From Chloroflexota bacterium (GTDB lineage Bacteria > Chloroflexota > Dehalococcoidia > UBA2979), in contig JAQBZW010000006.1 of NCBI GenBank assembly GCA_027622315.1, positions 1 through 33,826 of the forward strand: a stretch of DNA of 33,826 bases, read 5' to 3'. Below the pieces are notes generated by a model. That model saw only the letters and a program-made list of their open reading frames with translations. It had not been told where the DNA came from and made no database searches. Positions 7,986 to 15,636 of this stretch are shown piece after piece. Numbering within the stretch: the stretch's first letter is position 1; each line of letters begins with the position of its first letter. The position numbers were made by a program, and so were the translations under genes.

Positions 7986-9035
7986 TCACGCCGCGGCCGG
8001 AATCACCGCCTGCGCGAACAGCTCGAGCGAGTGCGCCGCCTCGGCGTGCGTGAGGTCGCCCCACTGGAACGCGCCGACGAAGTAGTTCATGCCGCTCTCC
8101 GCGGCGTACCGCTCGACGTACTGCTTGACTGTCGCCGGCGAGCCCGCGATCAGCGCCTCGACCTTCATGGCGAACTGGGCGTCGCCGCCGAAGGACGGGT
8201 GAATGCGCGTATTCGCCGCTTCCCCGCTGCCGGCCTCGACACCGTCGGTGGCGTAGCCCGGCTTCGGCCAGTTCGCGGCGCGCACGCGGAACGCCCGGGT
8301 CGCGATGGCATGGGCCTCGTCGTCGGAGTCCGCGACGAAGACCACGCGCACCGTGCCTACTTTCGGCTCCGAGACGTGCGGGTTGAGTCGACCGAGGTCG
8401 TCGCGATGTCCGAGCCAGCCGTCGCGGTACTTCGCCGCGAGGCCCGGCAGCGATCGGATCGGCCCACCGCCGAGGAAGTGGAACCCGTTCGCAGCCGCAA
8501 ACTCGACGTTGCCCGGGTACCAGATCGGTGGATAGGGCTGCTGCGTCGGCCGCAGCACCATGGGCACGTCGTCGAAGTCGTGAAAGCGACCGTGGTAGGT
8601 GAGACGGTCGCGCGTCAGGCCCTCAACGAGGATGGCGAGCTCCTCACGGAAGCGCTCTCCGGCCTCGTCGGGATCGTTCCCGAAGAAGCGGTGCTCCAGG
8701 TAGGAGATGGCGCGGCCCACGCCGATCTGGAGCCGCCCGTCCGACAGGCTGTCGAGCATCGCGATCTCTTCGATCAGTCGCAACGGGTGGTACAGCGGGA
8801 GGCAGTACACGAGCGGAACGAGGGCGAGGCGGGTCGTGCGCTGGGCGGCCGCGGCGAGGAAGACGTTCTGCGAAGGCGCGACGCTGAGCGGCGACTGGTG
8901 GTGCTCGGCGAGGTGGTAGCCCCAGAAGCCGAGCCAGTCGGCGAGGTCGAGCAGATCGAGCCGTTCGCTGAACTGCTGTGCCAGCGGGATGGCGTGCTGC
9001 CGCTCGAGGTGGTCGAAGATGCCGAACTCGATCAC
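7986..9035 (-). CDS. LLM class flavin-dependent oxidoreductase
   Basis: 349 aa, bacterial-luciferase-like TIM barrel that uses reduced FMN or F420 to oxidise an organic substrate. Family features are the start VIEFGIFDHLER, DWLGFWGYHLAEHHQ, the strand TTRLALVPLVYCLPLYHPLRLIEE split by a typical YHP turn, and DSLSDGRLQIGVGRA. I chose GTG 9035 over the ORF start 9074 because GGGAGGA lies 5 nt upstream and the barrel's first strand follows directly. It is downstream of the multi-pass membrane gene (45 nt) in the same direction. Substrate unknown. Its CoA-metabolism neighbours suggest an organic acid, ketone or terpenoid. Confidence 0.9.
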   Translation of the reverse strand: MIEFGIFDHLERQHAIPLAQQFSERLDLLDLADWLGFWGYHLAEHHQSPLSVAPSQNVFLAAAAQRTTRLALVPLVYCLPLYHPLRLIEEIAMLDSLSDGRLQIGVGRAISYLEHRFFGNDPDEAGERFREELAILVEGLTRDRLTYHGRFHDFDDVPMVLRPTQQPYPPIWYPGNVEFAAANGFHFLGGGPIRSLPGLAAKYRDGWLGHRDDLGRLNPHVSEPKVGTVRVVFVADSDDEAHAIATRAFRVRAANWPKPGYATDGVEAGSGEAANTRIHPSFGGDAQFAMKVEALIAGSPATVKQYVERYAAESGMNYFVGAFQWGDLTHAEAAHSLELFAQAVIPAAA

Positions 9036-9080
9036 GTGTTTCCTCCCTCGCGCGGCCGGCGCCACAGTAGGCACGTGCCT

Positions 9081-10241
9081 TCACGCATGCGGCGCTAGCG
9101 TGCGCGCGAAGCGCTGCATGCCGCGGCGATCGTCCGGGTCGTCGTAGACCACGACCCGCTCGCAACGCAGACGCTCGCGCAGCCGGCCGGCGGCGTCATC
9201 ACCGCGGGCGGCGGCCAGCGCCTCAACGCGGTCACGGCGCCCGATCAGCAGCGGGCGGGCGCGCACGTCGCCGCCCTGCAGGGTGGCGACCTCCCAGAGC
9301 AGGTGCTCGGTCGGATCGGACACGTCGACGACGGCAACGGTGGCCTCGTCCGCGAGCGCGAGGACGACGTCGCGCCAGACGGCGTCGGCGACCTTGAGCA
9401 CGACGAGCCGCGGCGCCTGGATGCCGCGCGAGCCCGCCAGCACGCGCGCGACGGTCGGCTCGACCGCATGCGCGTCCGCGATGGCGAGTGCCTTGTCCCC
9501 CTCGGCGCGCCGTACGGCGCGATCCGCTCGCCACGCCCCGATCGTCGCGACGCCGAGCGTCGAGATCGCGCCGAAGATCAGCAGCAGCATGAGCGCGAGC
9601 ACAACGATCGTGACGATCAGACCCACGACGATCGCTCCGATCGCCGCCGCGAAGCCGCTCGCGCCGCTCCCACCCGAGCCGGCGCGCGCATCCTCGAAGA
9701 TGCCGTCAATCGTGCTCTCGATGCCGCCGCCGAACCACCAGCGCGCGGCGAGGAAGATGACGAGCACGAGCGCGGCCAGCGTCAGCCAGCGACCAAGGCC
9801 CCACGCGACACGCGTGCCGCGGCCGACGCCCACGGCTTCGACCTGGCTGTCGTCGAGTGTCACCAACCGCCAGCGCCGGCCGAGCGCGCCGCTGACGGCG
9901 AAGGTCAGCGCCTCGGACGCGTCGCCGAATCCGAACTTGCGCAGGAAGAGCACGAGGTGCCGCCGCCCACGCATGATGCGCAGGCCAAGCGCCATCAGGA
10001 TCGCCGCTCCGACACCGAGGCCGACGAGCAGGGCCCAGTTCGCGCCGGTCGTCTCGCCACCTGTGACCAGCGCGATCGGAAGGATGATCAGCAACGCGAG
10101 CGCCGGGATCGCGAGCACGAGCCCGACGAGCACGATCAGCATCCCGATCACCACGCGCACCGCGGAGAGCGCGCGGGCGGGCCACGGTCGGCCCGGGAGC
10201 TGCGACACGATCGCGAACGGCGGATCCGCTCCGCCGGTCAC
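9081..10241 (-). CDS. Multi-pass membrane protein with TIR-like cytosolic domain
   Basis: 386 aa, no named family recognised. Hydrophobic segments lie at about residues 25-55, 65-85, 147-168 and 200-235. Between segments 2 and 3 is a soluble stretch with VLFLRKFGFG and RWRLVTLDDS. After segment 4 comes a charged region and then a compact alpha/beta domain, VWRDVVLALADEATVAVVDV followed by SDPTEHLLWEV and RARPLLIGRR. The pairing of an LFLRxF element with a later D.S.PTEHLLWE element, where a Glu follows Trp on a helix, resembles TIR-like or nucleotide-processing folds. This is inference from pattern only. GTG start with GGAG 7 nt upstream, 25 nt after the carboxylase stop, so likely co-transcribed with it. 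Confidence 0.75.
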   Translation of the reverse strand: MTGGADPPFAIVSQLPGRPWPARALSAVRVVIGMLIVLVGLVLAIPALALLIILPIALVTGGETTGANWALLVGLGVGAAILMALGLRIMRGRRHLVLFLRKFGFGDASEALTFAVSGALGRRWRLVTLDDSQVEAVGVGRGTRVAWGLGRWLTLAALVLVIFLAARWWFGGGIESTIDGIFEDARAGSGGSGASGFAAAIGAIVVGLIVTIVVLALMLLLIFGAISTLGVATIGAWRADRAVRRAEGDKALAIADAHAVEPTVARVLAGSRGIQAPRLVVLKVADAVWRDVVLALADEATVAVVDVSDPTEHLLWEVATLQGGDVRARPLLIGRRDRVEALAAARGDDAAGRLRERLRCERVVVYDDPDDRRGMQRFARTLAPHA

Positions 10242-10266
10242 GATGGGGCTCCGTCCCCGACTCCCG

Positions 10267-11868
10267 CTACGGCCGCACCGCGCGCTTCGGCCGCTGCGCG
10301 AGCTTCGCGAGCAGCGGCTGCGCCAGCTTCACGAACTTGCACGCGAGCATGCGCGTGTCGCGCGGGTCGATCAGGTCGACCACGTCGCCGTGGTGCGCGG
10401 CCTTGAACGGTGAGCGCAGGCGCAGCAGCCGGTTTTCGATCATCTCCCGGTGCGCGTCCGGATCCGGTGCGGCCTCGATCTCGCGGCGGTAAGCCGCGGC
10501 GACGCCTCCCTCGATCGGGATGCCGCCCCACTCGCCCGCCGGCCACCCGAAGCGCAGGTTCAGGCCGTTCGGCTGGCCAATGCTGTGCGGCGCATCGGCC
10601 GCTACCCCGTACGACTTGCGCACCGCGAACTCGACCTTCGGCACTTCGGCCTCGGCGCTCGCGATCAGCGCGCGCACGCCGCGGCGCATCGTGGCCTGCG
10701 ACTCTGCGCGCGATCCGAGCATGAAGCCGGGCATGTCGAGGAAGATCACCATCGGCAGGTTGAAGGTGTCGCAGAGGTCGACGAAGTGCGTGTACTTGTC
10801 GGCGGCATCGCCGTTCATCGCGCCGGCGAGCACCTGCGGATCGTTGCCGATGATGCCCACGCTGTAGCCGTCGAAGCGCGCGAAGCCGGTGATCAGCGAG
10901 CCGCCGTAGTAACGGCGCATCTCGAAGAACTCGCCGTTGTCGACGGTGAGCTTGATCAGCTTGCGCGGGTCGTATCCGCGCCGGCGCTCCGTCGGCATGA
11001 TCGTGAGCAGCTCTTCCGGGCGGCGGTCAGGCGGGTCACCCGTCTCCACACGCGGCGCGACGTCGTTCGTCGTGTTCGGCAGGTAGCTCAGGAACTGGCG
11101 GATCTGATCAAACGCGTCCTCTTCGGACTCGGCCTCGTTGTCGACCTGGCCACTCTCGTGCACGTGGCGCTTCGCGCCGCCGAGTTCCTCCTTGTCCATC
11201 TGCTCGCCGATCGCGCGGCGCACGACCGGCGGGCCGGACGGGAAGATCTGCGACTGCCCCTTCACCATCACCGTGAAGTGCGACATCAGCGCGTACGCGG
11301 CGGGCGCGCCGGCGACCGAGCCCATGATGCCGGCGGCGACAGGCACGCGGCGCAGCAGCTCGGCGTGCATCCACCACTGCTGTCCGGCCGGCAGGCCCAT
11401 GTGCCCCTGGGTTTCGTCGGACTTCGAGCTGTGGCCCACGCCCTCGACGAGCTGCACATACGGGATGCCGTACTGCAGGGCGAGCGGCTGGGTGAACTGG
11501 CGCGGGCCCTTGTGCACGTTGTGCGGGCTGCCGCCGGAGATCGTGAAGTCGTCGCCGCCGACGGCGACCGGCCGGCCGTTGATCTCCGCGAGCCCCATCA
11601 CGTACGCGCCGGGGATGAACTCGCAGAGGTTGCCGTCCTGGTCGTACTCGGCCGCGCCGACGAGCGGCCCGGCCTCGAAAAAGCTGCCCGGGTCGACGAA
11701 CTTCTCGACGCGCTCGCGGATCGTGTACCGCCCGCCGCGGTGCTGGCGCTCGATGCGCTCGGGACCGCCGAGCTCGGCGGCGAGGTCCTTGATGTACGCG
11801 ATGTCGTCGAGCGCGCGCTCCCACTCCATGCCCGGCTTGAACGTCTCGCGCTTCGAATCGATTGGCAT
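10267..11868 (-). CDS. Acyl-CoA carboxylase carboxyltransferase subunit
   Basis: 533 aa, beta (carboxyltransferase) subunit of a biotin-dependent acyl-CoA carboxylase of the propionyl-, methylcrotonyl- or geranyl-CoA type. It moves the carboxyl group from carboxybiotin to an acyl-CoA. Both crotonase-like halves are present. The N-terminal half has DPGSFFEAGPLVG, QLVEGVGHS and FPSGPPVVRRAIGEQ followed by ELGGAKRHVHESGQVDN. The C-terminal half has GFARFDGYSVGIIGNDP and VIFLDMPGFMLG. ATG 11868 is chosen for its GGGAG 5 nt upstream. No biotin carboxylase/BCCP partner is in the window, so the alpha subunit must be elsewhere. The substrate cannot be decided by eye. It is the first gene of the long minus-strand run and is divergent from the double CoA-transferase. 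Confidence 0.92.
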   Translation of the reverse strand: MPIDSKRETFKPGMEWERALDDIAYIKDLAAELGGPERIERQHRGGRYTIRERVEKFVDPGSFFEAGPLVGAAEYDQDGNLCEFIPGAYVMGLAEINGRPVAVGGDDFTISGGSPHNVHKGPRQFTQPLALQYGIPYVQLVEGVGHSSKSDETQGHMGLPAGQQWWMHAELLRRVPVAAGIMGSVAGAPAAYALMSHFTVMVKGQSQIFPSGPPVVRRAIGEQMDKEELGGAKRHVHESGQVDNEAESEEDAFDQIRQFLSYLPNTTNDVAPRVETGDPPDRRPEELLTIMPTERRRGYDPRKLIKLTVDNGEFFEMRRYYGGSLITGFARFDGYSVGIIGNDPQVLAGAMNGDAADKYTHFVDLCDTFNLPMVIFLDMPGFMLGSRAESQATMRRGVRALIASAEAEVPKVEFAVRKSYGVAADAPHSIGQPNGLNLRFGWPAGEWGGIPIEGGVAAAYRREIEAAPDPDAHREMIENRLLRLRSPFKAAHHGDVVDLIDPRDTRMLACKFVKLAQPLLAKLAQRPKRAVRP

Positions 11869-12086
11869 GACGGCTCCCATTCCTATGCGACCGGATCGGA
11901 GTGCGGATCCCGGCGCCGCTGCGCCGCGCACCCACGGTGTGCAAGCGTAATACGCCCGCGACGAAGCGACCCGAGCGGCGGGCGCAAACGGGAAAGCGGA
12001 GCCCGCTTGTCATCGCACGCCGCCGCGCGGAGACTGCGACCGGAAGCTCTCGAGCCCGGAGTCAGAGATCGCGGAAGGTCCGGACG

Positions 12087-14525
12087 ATGCCCTCACCACT
12101 TTATGGAATGACCGTGCTCGACATCTCCGAGGGCATCGCCGGCCCGTTCTGCGCCAAACTGCTCGGTGACCTCGGCGCCGACGTCTGCAAGGTCGAACCA
12201 CCGGGTCGCGGCGACCGCACGCGGCAACGGGGACCGTTCCGCGACGGCATCGCCAACCCCGAAGCGAGCGCGAGCTACCTCTACTTCAACACGAGCAAGC
12301 GCGGGGTCACGCTCGATCTGACCGACGCCTCCGACCGCGAGCGGTTTGCTCGACTACTCCAACGCTTCGACGTAGTGATCGCGGGCGAGACCGAGGGTGA
12401 ACTCGCGGCGCGCGGGCTCGGCTTCGATCAACTGCGCCTGTGGAATCCCCGTGTGATCCTCACGACCGTCTCCGGGTTCGGCTCGACCGGACCGCACGCG
12501 GGATACCGCTGGTCGCACCTGATCGCGTGCGCGACCGGCGGCTGGTCGAATGCCTGCGGGACGCGCGATCGTGAACCGCTGCAGGCCGGCGGCGCGATTG
12601 CGGAGACGTTCGCCGGCGCGTTCGCGGCCACCGCGACGCTGCTCGCGGCGCACGGCCGTGCATCGCACGGCGGCGGCGAGCACGTGGACGTGAGCGCGCA
12701 GGAATCCGCGCTCACGGCGGCGCTCTTCCCCACGCTCGCGTACGAGTACCGGGGAGCGATCGCGGAACGGCACTCCGCGACCGGTCCCGGCCCCTCGTTC
12801 ATGCTCCCCACGCTCGATGGCTACATCGGCGTGAACGTGCTCACGCAGGCGCAATGGGATCTGCAGTGCCAGTTCTTCGACTGCGCCGACATGCTCGACG
12901 ATCCCCGCTTCGCGGCGGGCGCGCGGAACCTGCACGCCGAGGAGGCGCGCGCGCGTTTCGCACCGAAGGTCGCGGACCGCAGCGCGGAGGAGGTCTTCCA
13001 CGATGGTCAGGTCTGGCGCGTCCCATTCGGGCTCGTGCCTGACCTGCGAGCCATCCGAGGGATGTTGCCCCACCAGGAGCGGGAGTTCTTTATCGCAATC
13101 GACCACCCGGTCGCGGGCACGGTGGAGCTGCCGGGCACCTGGTTCAAGTCGACGGCGACGCAGCCGGCGATCACGCGGGCGCCATTGCTCGGCGAGCACA
13201 ACGATCAACTACTCGGCGAGACCGCCACCGATAACGACGCGCCACAGGTGGCCGTCACGGACGCGACGTCTGCTTCGTCCGCGAACCCCCCGCCGCTCGA
13301 GGGCGTCCGCATCGTCGATCTGTCGATGTTCATGTCGGGACCGATGGCGATGCAGATCTGCGCGGACGCCGGCGCCGAGGTGGTCAAGGTCGAGTCACTG
13401 CAACGCATCGACGGCTGGCGAGGGGGCGGCGGCGGACCCGGCGACGCGCCGTGGGAGCAGTCACTCACGTTCAACTGGGTGAATCGCAACAAGACGGGCA
13501 TCACGCTCGATCTGACGGACGCACGCGGCGTCGCACTGGTGAAGCGCCTGATCGCCGACGCCGACGTGGTGATCGAGAACTACACACCACGTGTCATGCC
13601 CAACTTCGGCCTGACGTACGACGTGCTCCGTGAGATCAAACCCGACCTGATCATGATCTCGATGCCGGGCTTCGGGCTCGACGTCTCCTGGCGCGACTAC
13701 GTCGCCTTCGGCATGTCGACGGAACAGATGTCGGGGATGAGCCACCTCACCGGCTACGACGACGGACCGCCGCTGTTCACGACGACGAGCGGCGGCGATC
13801 CGTTCGTCGGCGTGCTGGCAGCAACGACCATCCTTGCCGCATTGCAGCACCGTCGCCGGACCGGCGAGGGCCAGCACGTCGATCTCAGCCAGATCGAGAC
13901 CTGCACGATGTACATCGGCGAGATGCTCGCGGGCTGGTCGCTCGCCGGGGAAGACCCCGGGCGTGTCGGCAACCGCCACCCGACGGCCGCGCCGCACAAC
14001 ACGTACCTGTGCGCCGACGATCGCTGGATCGCGATCGCGTGCGAGGACGATGGCGAGTGGAGCGCGCTCGCATCGTTGATCGGGCACGCCGAGTGGGCGA
14101 CGGACGGATCCCCGTACGCCAACGCGGCCGGCCGGCGGACCGCACTCAACACGCTCGACGCCGCGATCGCGGCATGGACGCGGCCCCACGGCCACATCGA
14201 GCTGATGCACCGCCTCCAGCGCGCGGGCGTGACCGCCGGAGCCGTGATGAACGGCCCGGAGCTGCTCGCCGATCCGCACCTCGCGGCGCGCGACGCGTTC
14301 ATTCCGCAGGACCGCCCCGGCGTCGGCGTGAAGCACTACCCCGGTCAGCCGTACCGCTTCGCGTTCGCGCCGCCACCGCCGACGCGGCGCTCGCCGCTGC
14401 TCGGCGAGCACACCCGTGACGTGCTCTGCGGCCGGCTCGGCGTGAGCGACGAGGAGTACGCCGCGCTCGAGCGTGACGATGTCGTGGGCACGATCCCGAT
14501 CGCGGCACGTGGGGGCGAGCGCTGA
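12087..14525 (+). CDS. Tandem-domain CaiB/BaiF (family III) CoA-transferase
   Basis: 812 aa, about twice the usual 400 aa, made of two complete family III CoA-transferase domains that move CoA between carboxylic acids. Domain 1 begins YGMTVLDISEGIAGPFCAKL and contains GADVCKVEPPGRGDRTR, FGSTGP and HVDVSAQES. Domain 2 begins near residue 407 with LEGVRIVDLSMFMSGPMAM and contains GAEVVKVES, DLIMISMPGFG and QHVDLSQIE. Both keep an Asp in the VD[VL]S segment, the region of the catalytic Asp in formyl-CoA transferase. Each half ends with PLLGEH, so this is a duplication-fusion, with a Thr/Ala/Pro-rich linker between. GGAAGG lies 8 nt before ATG 12087. The shared 218-bp divergent region with the carboxylase suggests common control of acid activation and carboxylation. 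Confidence 0.92.
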   Translation: MPSPLYGMTVLDISEGIAGPFCAKLLGDLGADVCKVEPPGRGDRTRQRGPFRDGIANPEASASYLYFNTSKRGVTLDLTDASDRERFARLLQRFDVVIAGETEGELAARGLGFDQLRLWNPRVILTTVSGFGSTGPHAGYRWSHLIACATGGWSNACGTRDREPLQAGGAIAETFAGAFAATATLLAAHGRASHGGGEHVDVSAQESALTAALFPTLAYEYRGAIAERHSATGPGPSFMLPTLDGYIGVNVLTQAQWDLQCQFFDCADMLDDPRFAAGARNLHAEEARARFAPKVADRSAEEVFHDGQVWRVPFGLVPDLRAIRGMLPHQEREFFIAIDHPVAGTVELPGTWFKSTATQPAITRAPLLGEHNDQLLGETATDNDAPQVAVTDATSASSANPPPLEGVRIVDLSMFMSGPMAMQICADAGAEVVKVESLQRIDGWRGGGGGPGDAPWEQSLTFNWVNRNKTGITLDLTDARGVALVKRLIADADVVIENYTPRVMPNFGLTYDVLREIKPDLIMISMPGFGLDVSWRDYVAFGMSTEQMSGMSHLTGYDDGPPLFTTTSGGDPFVGVLAATTILAALQHRRRTGEGQHVDLSQIETCTMYIGEMLAGWSLAGEDPGRVGNRHPTAAPHNTYLCADDRWIAIACEDDGEWSALASLIGHAEWATDGSPYANAAGRRTALNTLDAAIAAWTRPHGHIELMHRLQRAGVTAGAVMNGPELLADPHLAARDAFIPQDRPGVGVKHYPGQPYRFAFAPPPPTRRSPLLGEHTRDVLCGRLGVSDEEYAALERDDVVGTIPIAARGGER

Positions 14526-14664
14526 GCGGGGCTCCGCCCAGCGCGATCGAGGCGTGGGCGGTCGCGGCGGGCGAGCGCTGGGGCCTGGCCAGGGCGGAAG
14601 CGTTCCGCATGCTCAGCTTCGATGAATCCGCGGCGCTCTTTGCACGACCGAGGGAGACTGCTCC

Positions 14665-15279
14665 ATGAGCCTGCCCGCAACGAGCCTCGCGCTCGTGGTG
14701 ATTGTCGCTGGCCTGGTCGCCGGCGCATGCAACGCGAACTCGACGCCGCCACCGACCCCGACGGCGACCGCGGCGGCGACCGCGGCGGCGAACACGCAGC
14801 CCTACGCCGGCTGGGAGACACGACCGATCGCGGCGCTGGCGCCCGAGCAGGTGGATGACCTGCTCGCCGGTCGGGGCGCAGGCTTCGCCCTGGCCGCCGA
14901 GCTCAACCACTACCCCGGCCCCACGCACGTGCTGGAGCTGGCCGGTGAGCTCGCCCTGAGCGGCGAGCAGGAGCGTGCCATCCGCGAGAACTTCACTGCG
15001 ATGCAGCGCGAGGCGCAGACGCTCGGGCAAGAGCTCGTGGACCTCGAGGCGGAGCTCGACGACGGTTTCCGCACCAATGCCATCACGGCATCGCGGTTGA
15101 CGGAGCTCACCGCGGCGATCGCCGAGGTGGAGGGGCGCCTGCGCAACGCGCACCTGGCGGCGCACATCGAGGTAACGGCGACGCTGACCGCGGAACAGGT
15201 GCGCCGCTATGACGCGTTGCGTGGATACGCCGGAGGCGAATCCGAGCACGACGTGCCGGCGGGCCACGACTCACACTGA
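14665..15279 (+). CDS. Spy/CpxP-like periplasmic lipoprotein
   Basis: 204 aa. It has a short signal peptide with lipobox LVAGAC, a Thr/Pro/Ala linker, then a helical domain. ALAAELNHYPGPTHVLELA is followed by two LTxEQ-type turns (LALSGEQERAI and TATLTAEQVRRYDALRG) with a long heptad-like helix between. This is the layout of Spy/CpxP-type chaperone and metal-response proteins. The C-terminus is rich in His/Asp/Glu (SEHDVPAGHDSH), suggesting metal binding. AGGGAG lies 8 nt before the ATG. The 139-bp gap from the CoA-transferase contains a short open stretch ending in a TGA that overlaps this ATG, but it has no credible start. A role in envelope or metal stress is inference. Confidence 0.8.
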   Translation: MSLPATSLALVVIVAGLVAGACNANSTPPPTPTATAAATAAANTQPYAGWETRPIAALAPEQVDDLLAGRGAGFALAAELNHYPGPTHVLELAGELALSGEQERAIRENFTAMQREAQTLGQELVDLEAELDDGFRTNAITASRLTELTAAIAEVEGRLRNAHLAAHIEVTATLTAEQVRRYDALRGYAGGESEHDVPAGHDSH

Positions 15280-15359
15280 CGAAAGTGCAGCGAGCGGCGG
15301 GCCGCCGTCGTGCGCTGGCGCGCCGGACGGATGATTGCGGTCACGAACAGGCGCGGTCG

Positions 15360-15636
15360 TCAGAGCGCGTCGACGCGCGTGATCTGGAGGAAGTCCTCGA
15401 CGTAGTCCTCATCGGCGAGCGCGTTGAGGTCGACGGGCCGGCCCGAACGAGTGGCCGCAGAGATGATGCTTCCGAGGCGGTCGGCCCGCGGCAGGTCGCT
15501 CGCCGCCGCTTCGGCGCACTCGACCCCCGCTTCGACGGCAGCGGCGTCAACGTATCCGCGCTCCCCAGCCAGCGCACACGGTCGGCCACGACGGTCCCGG
15601 TGCTGTGCAGGAACGCCCGATCCGCCATCACCTGAC
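15360..15636 (-). pseudogene. 3' remnant of an unknown gene, cut by the IS and frameshifted
   Basis: A coding-like stretch ends at the stop at 15360-15362. Its last part, ERGYVDAAAVEAGVECAEAA and then DLPRADRLGSIISAATRSG, looks like a real protein tail. Nearer the IS, protein-like sequence is in a different frame (VMADRAFLHSTGTVVADRVR), so there is also an apparent frameshift near 15555-15575. The 5' part stops abruptly at the left inverted repeat of the insertion element. The family is not recognised. The tail weakly recalls periplasmic binding proteins or oxidoreductase C-termini, but I do not assign it. Confidence 0.5.

Noticed and set aside
14540-14668. Short ORF ending in TGA that overlaps the ATG of the Spy-like gene (reads ...MLSFDESAALFARPRETAP)
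   Set aside because: It looks protein-like and the ATGA overlap is suggestive, but no start with a ribosome binding site exists upstream and the internal ATG gives only 19 residues.
14299-15267. 322-aa minus-strand ORF over the end of the CoA-transferase and the Spy-like gene
   Set aside because: Composition is Arg/Gly-rich without recognisable motifs, as expected for the shadow of GC-rich genes. The plus-strand genes are clearly real.
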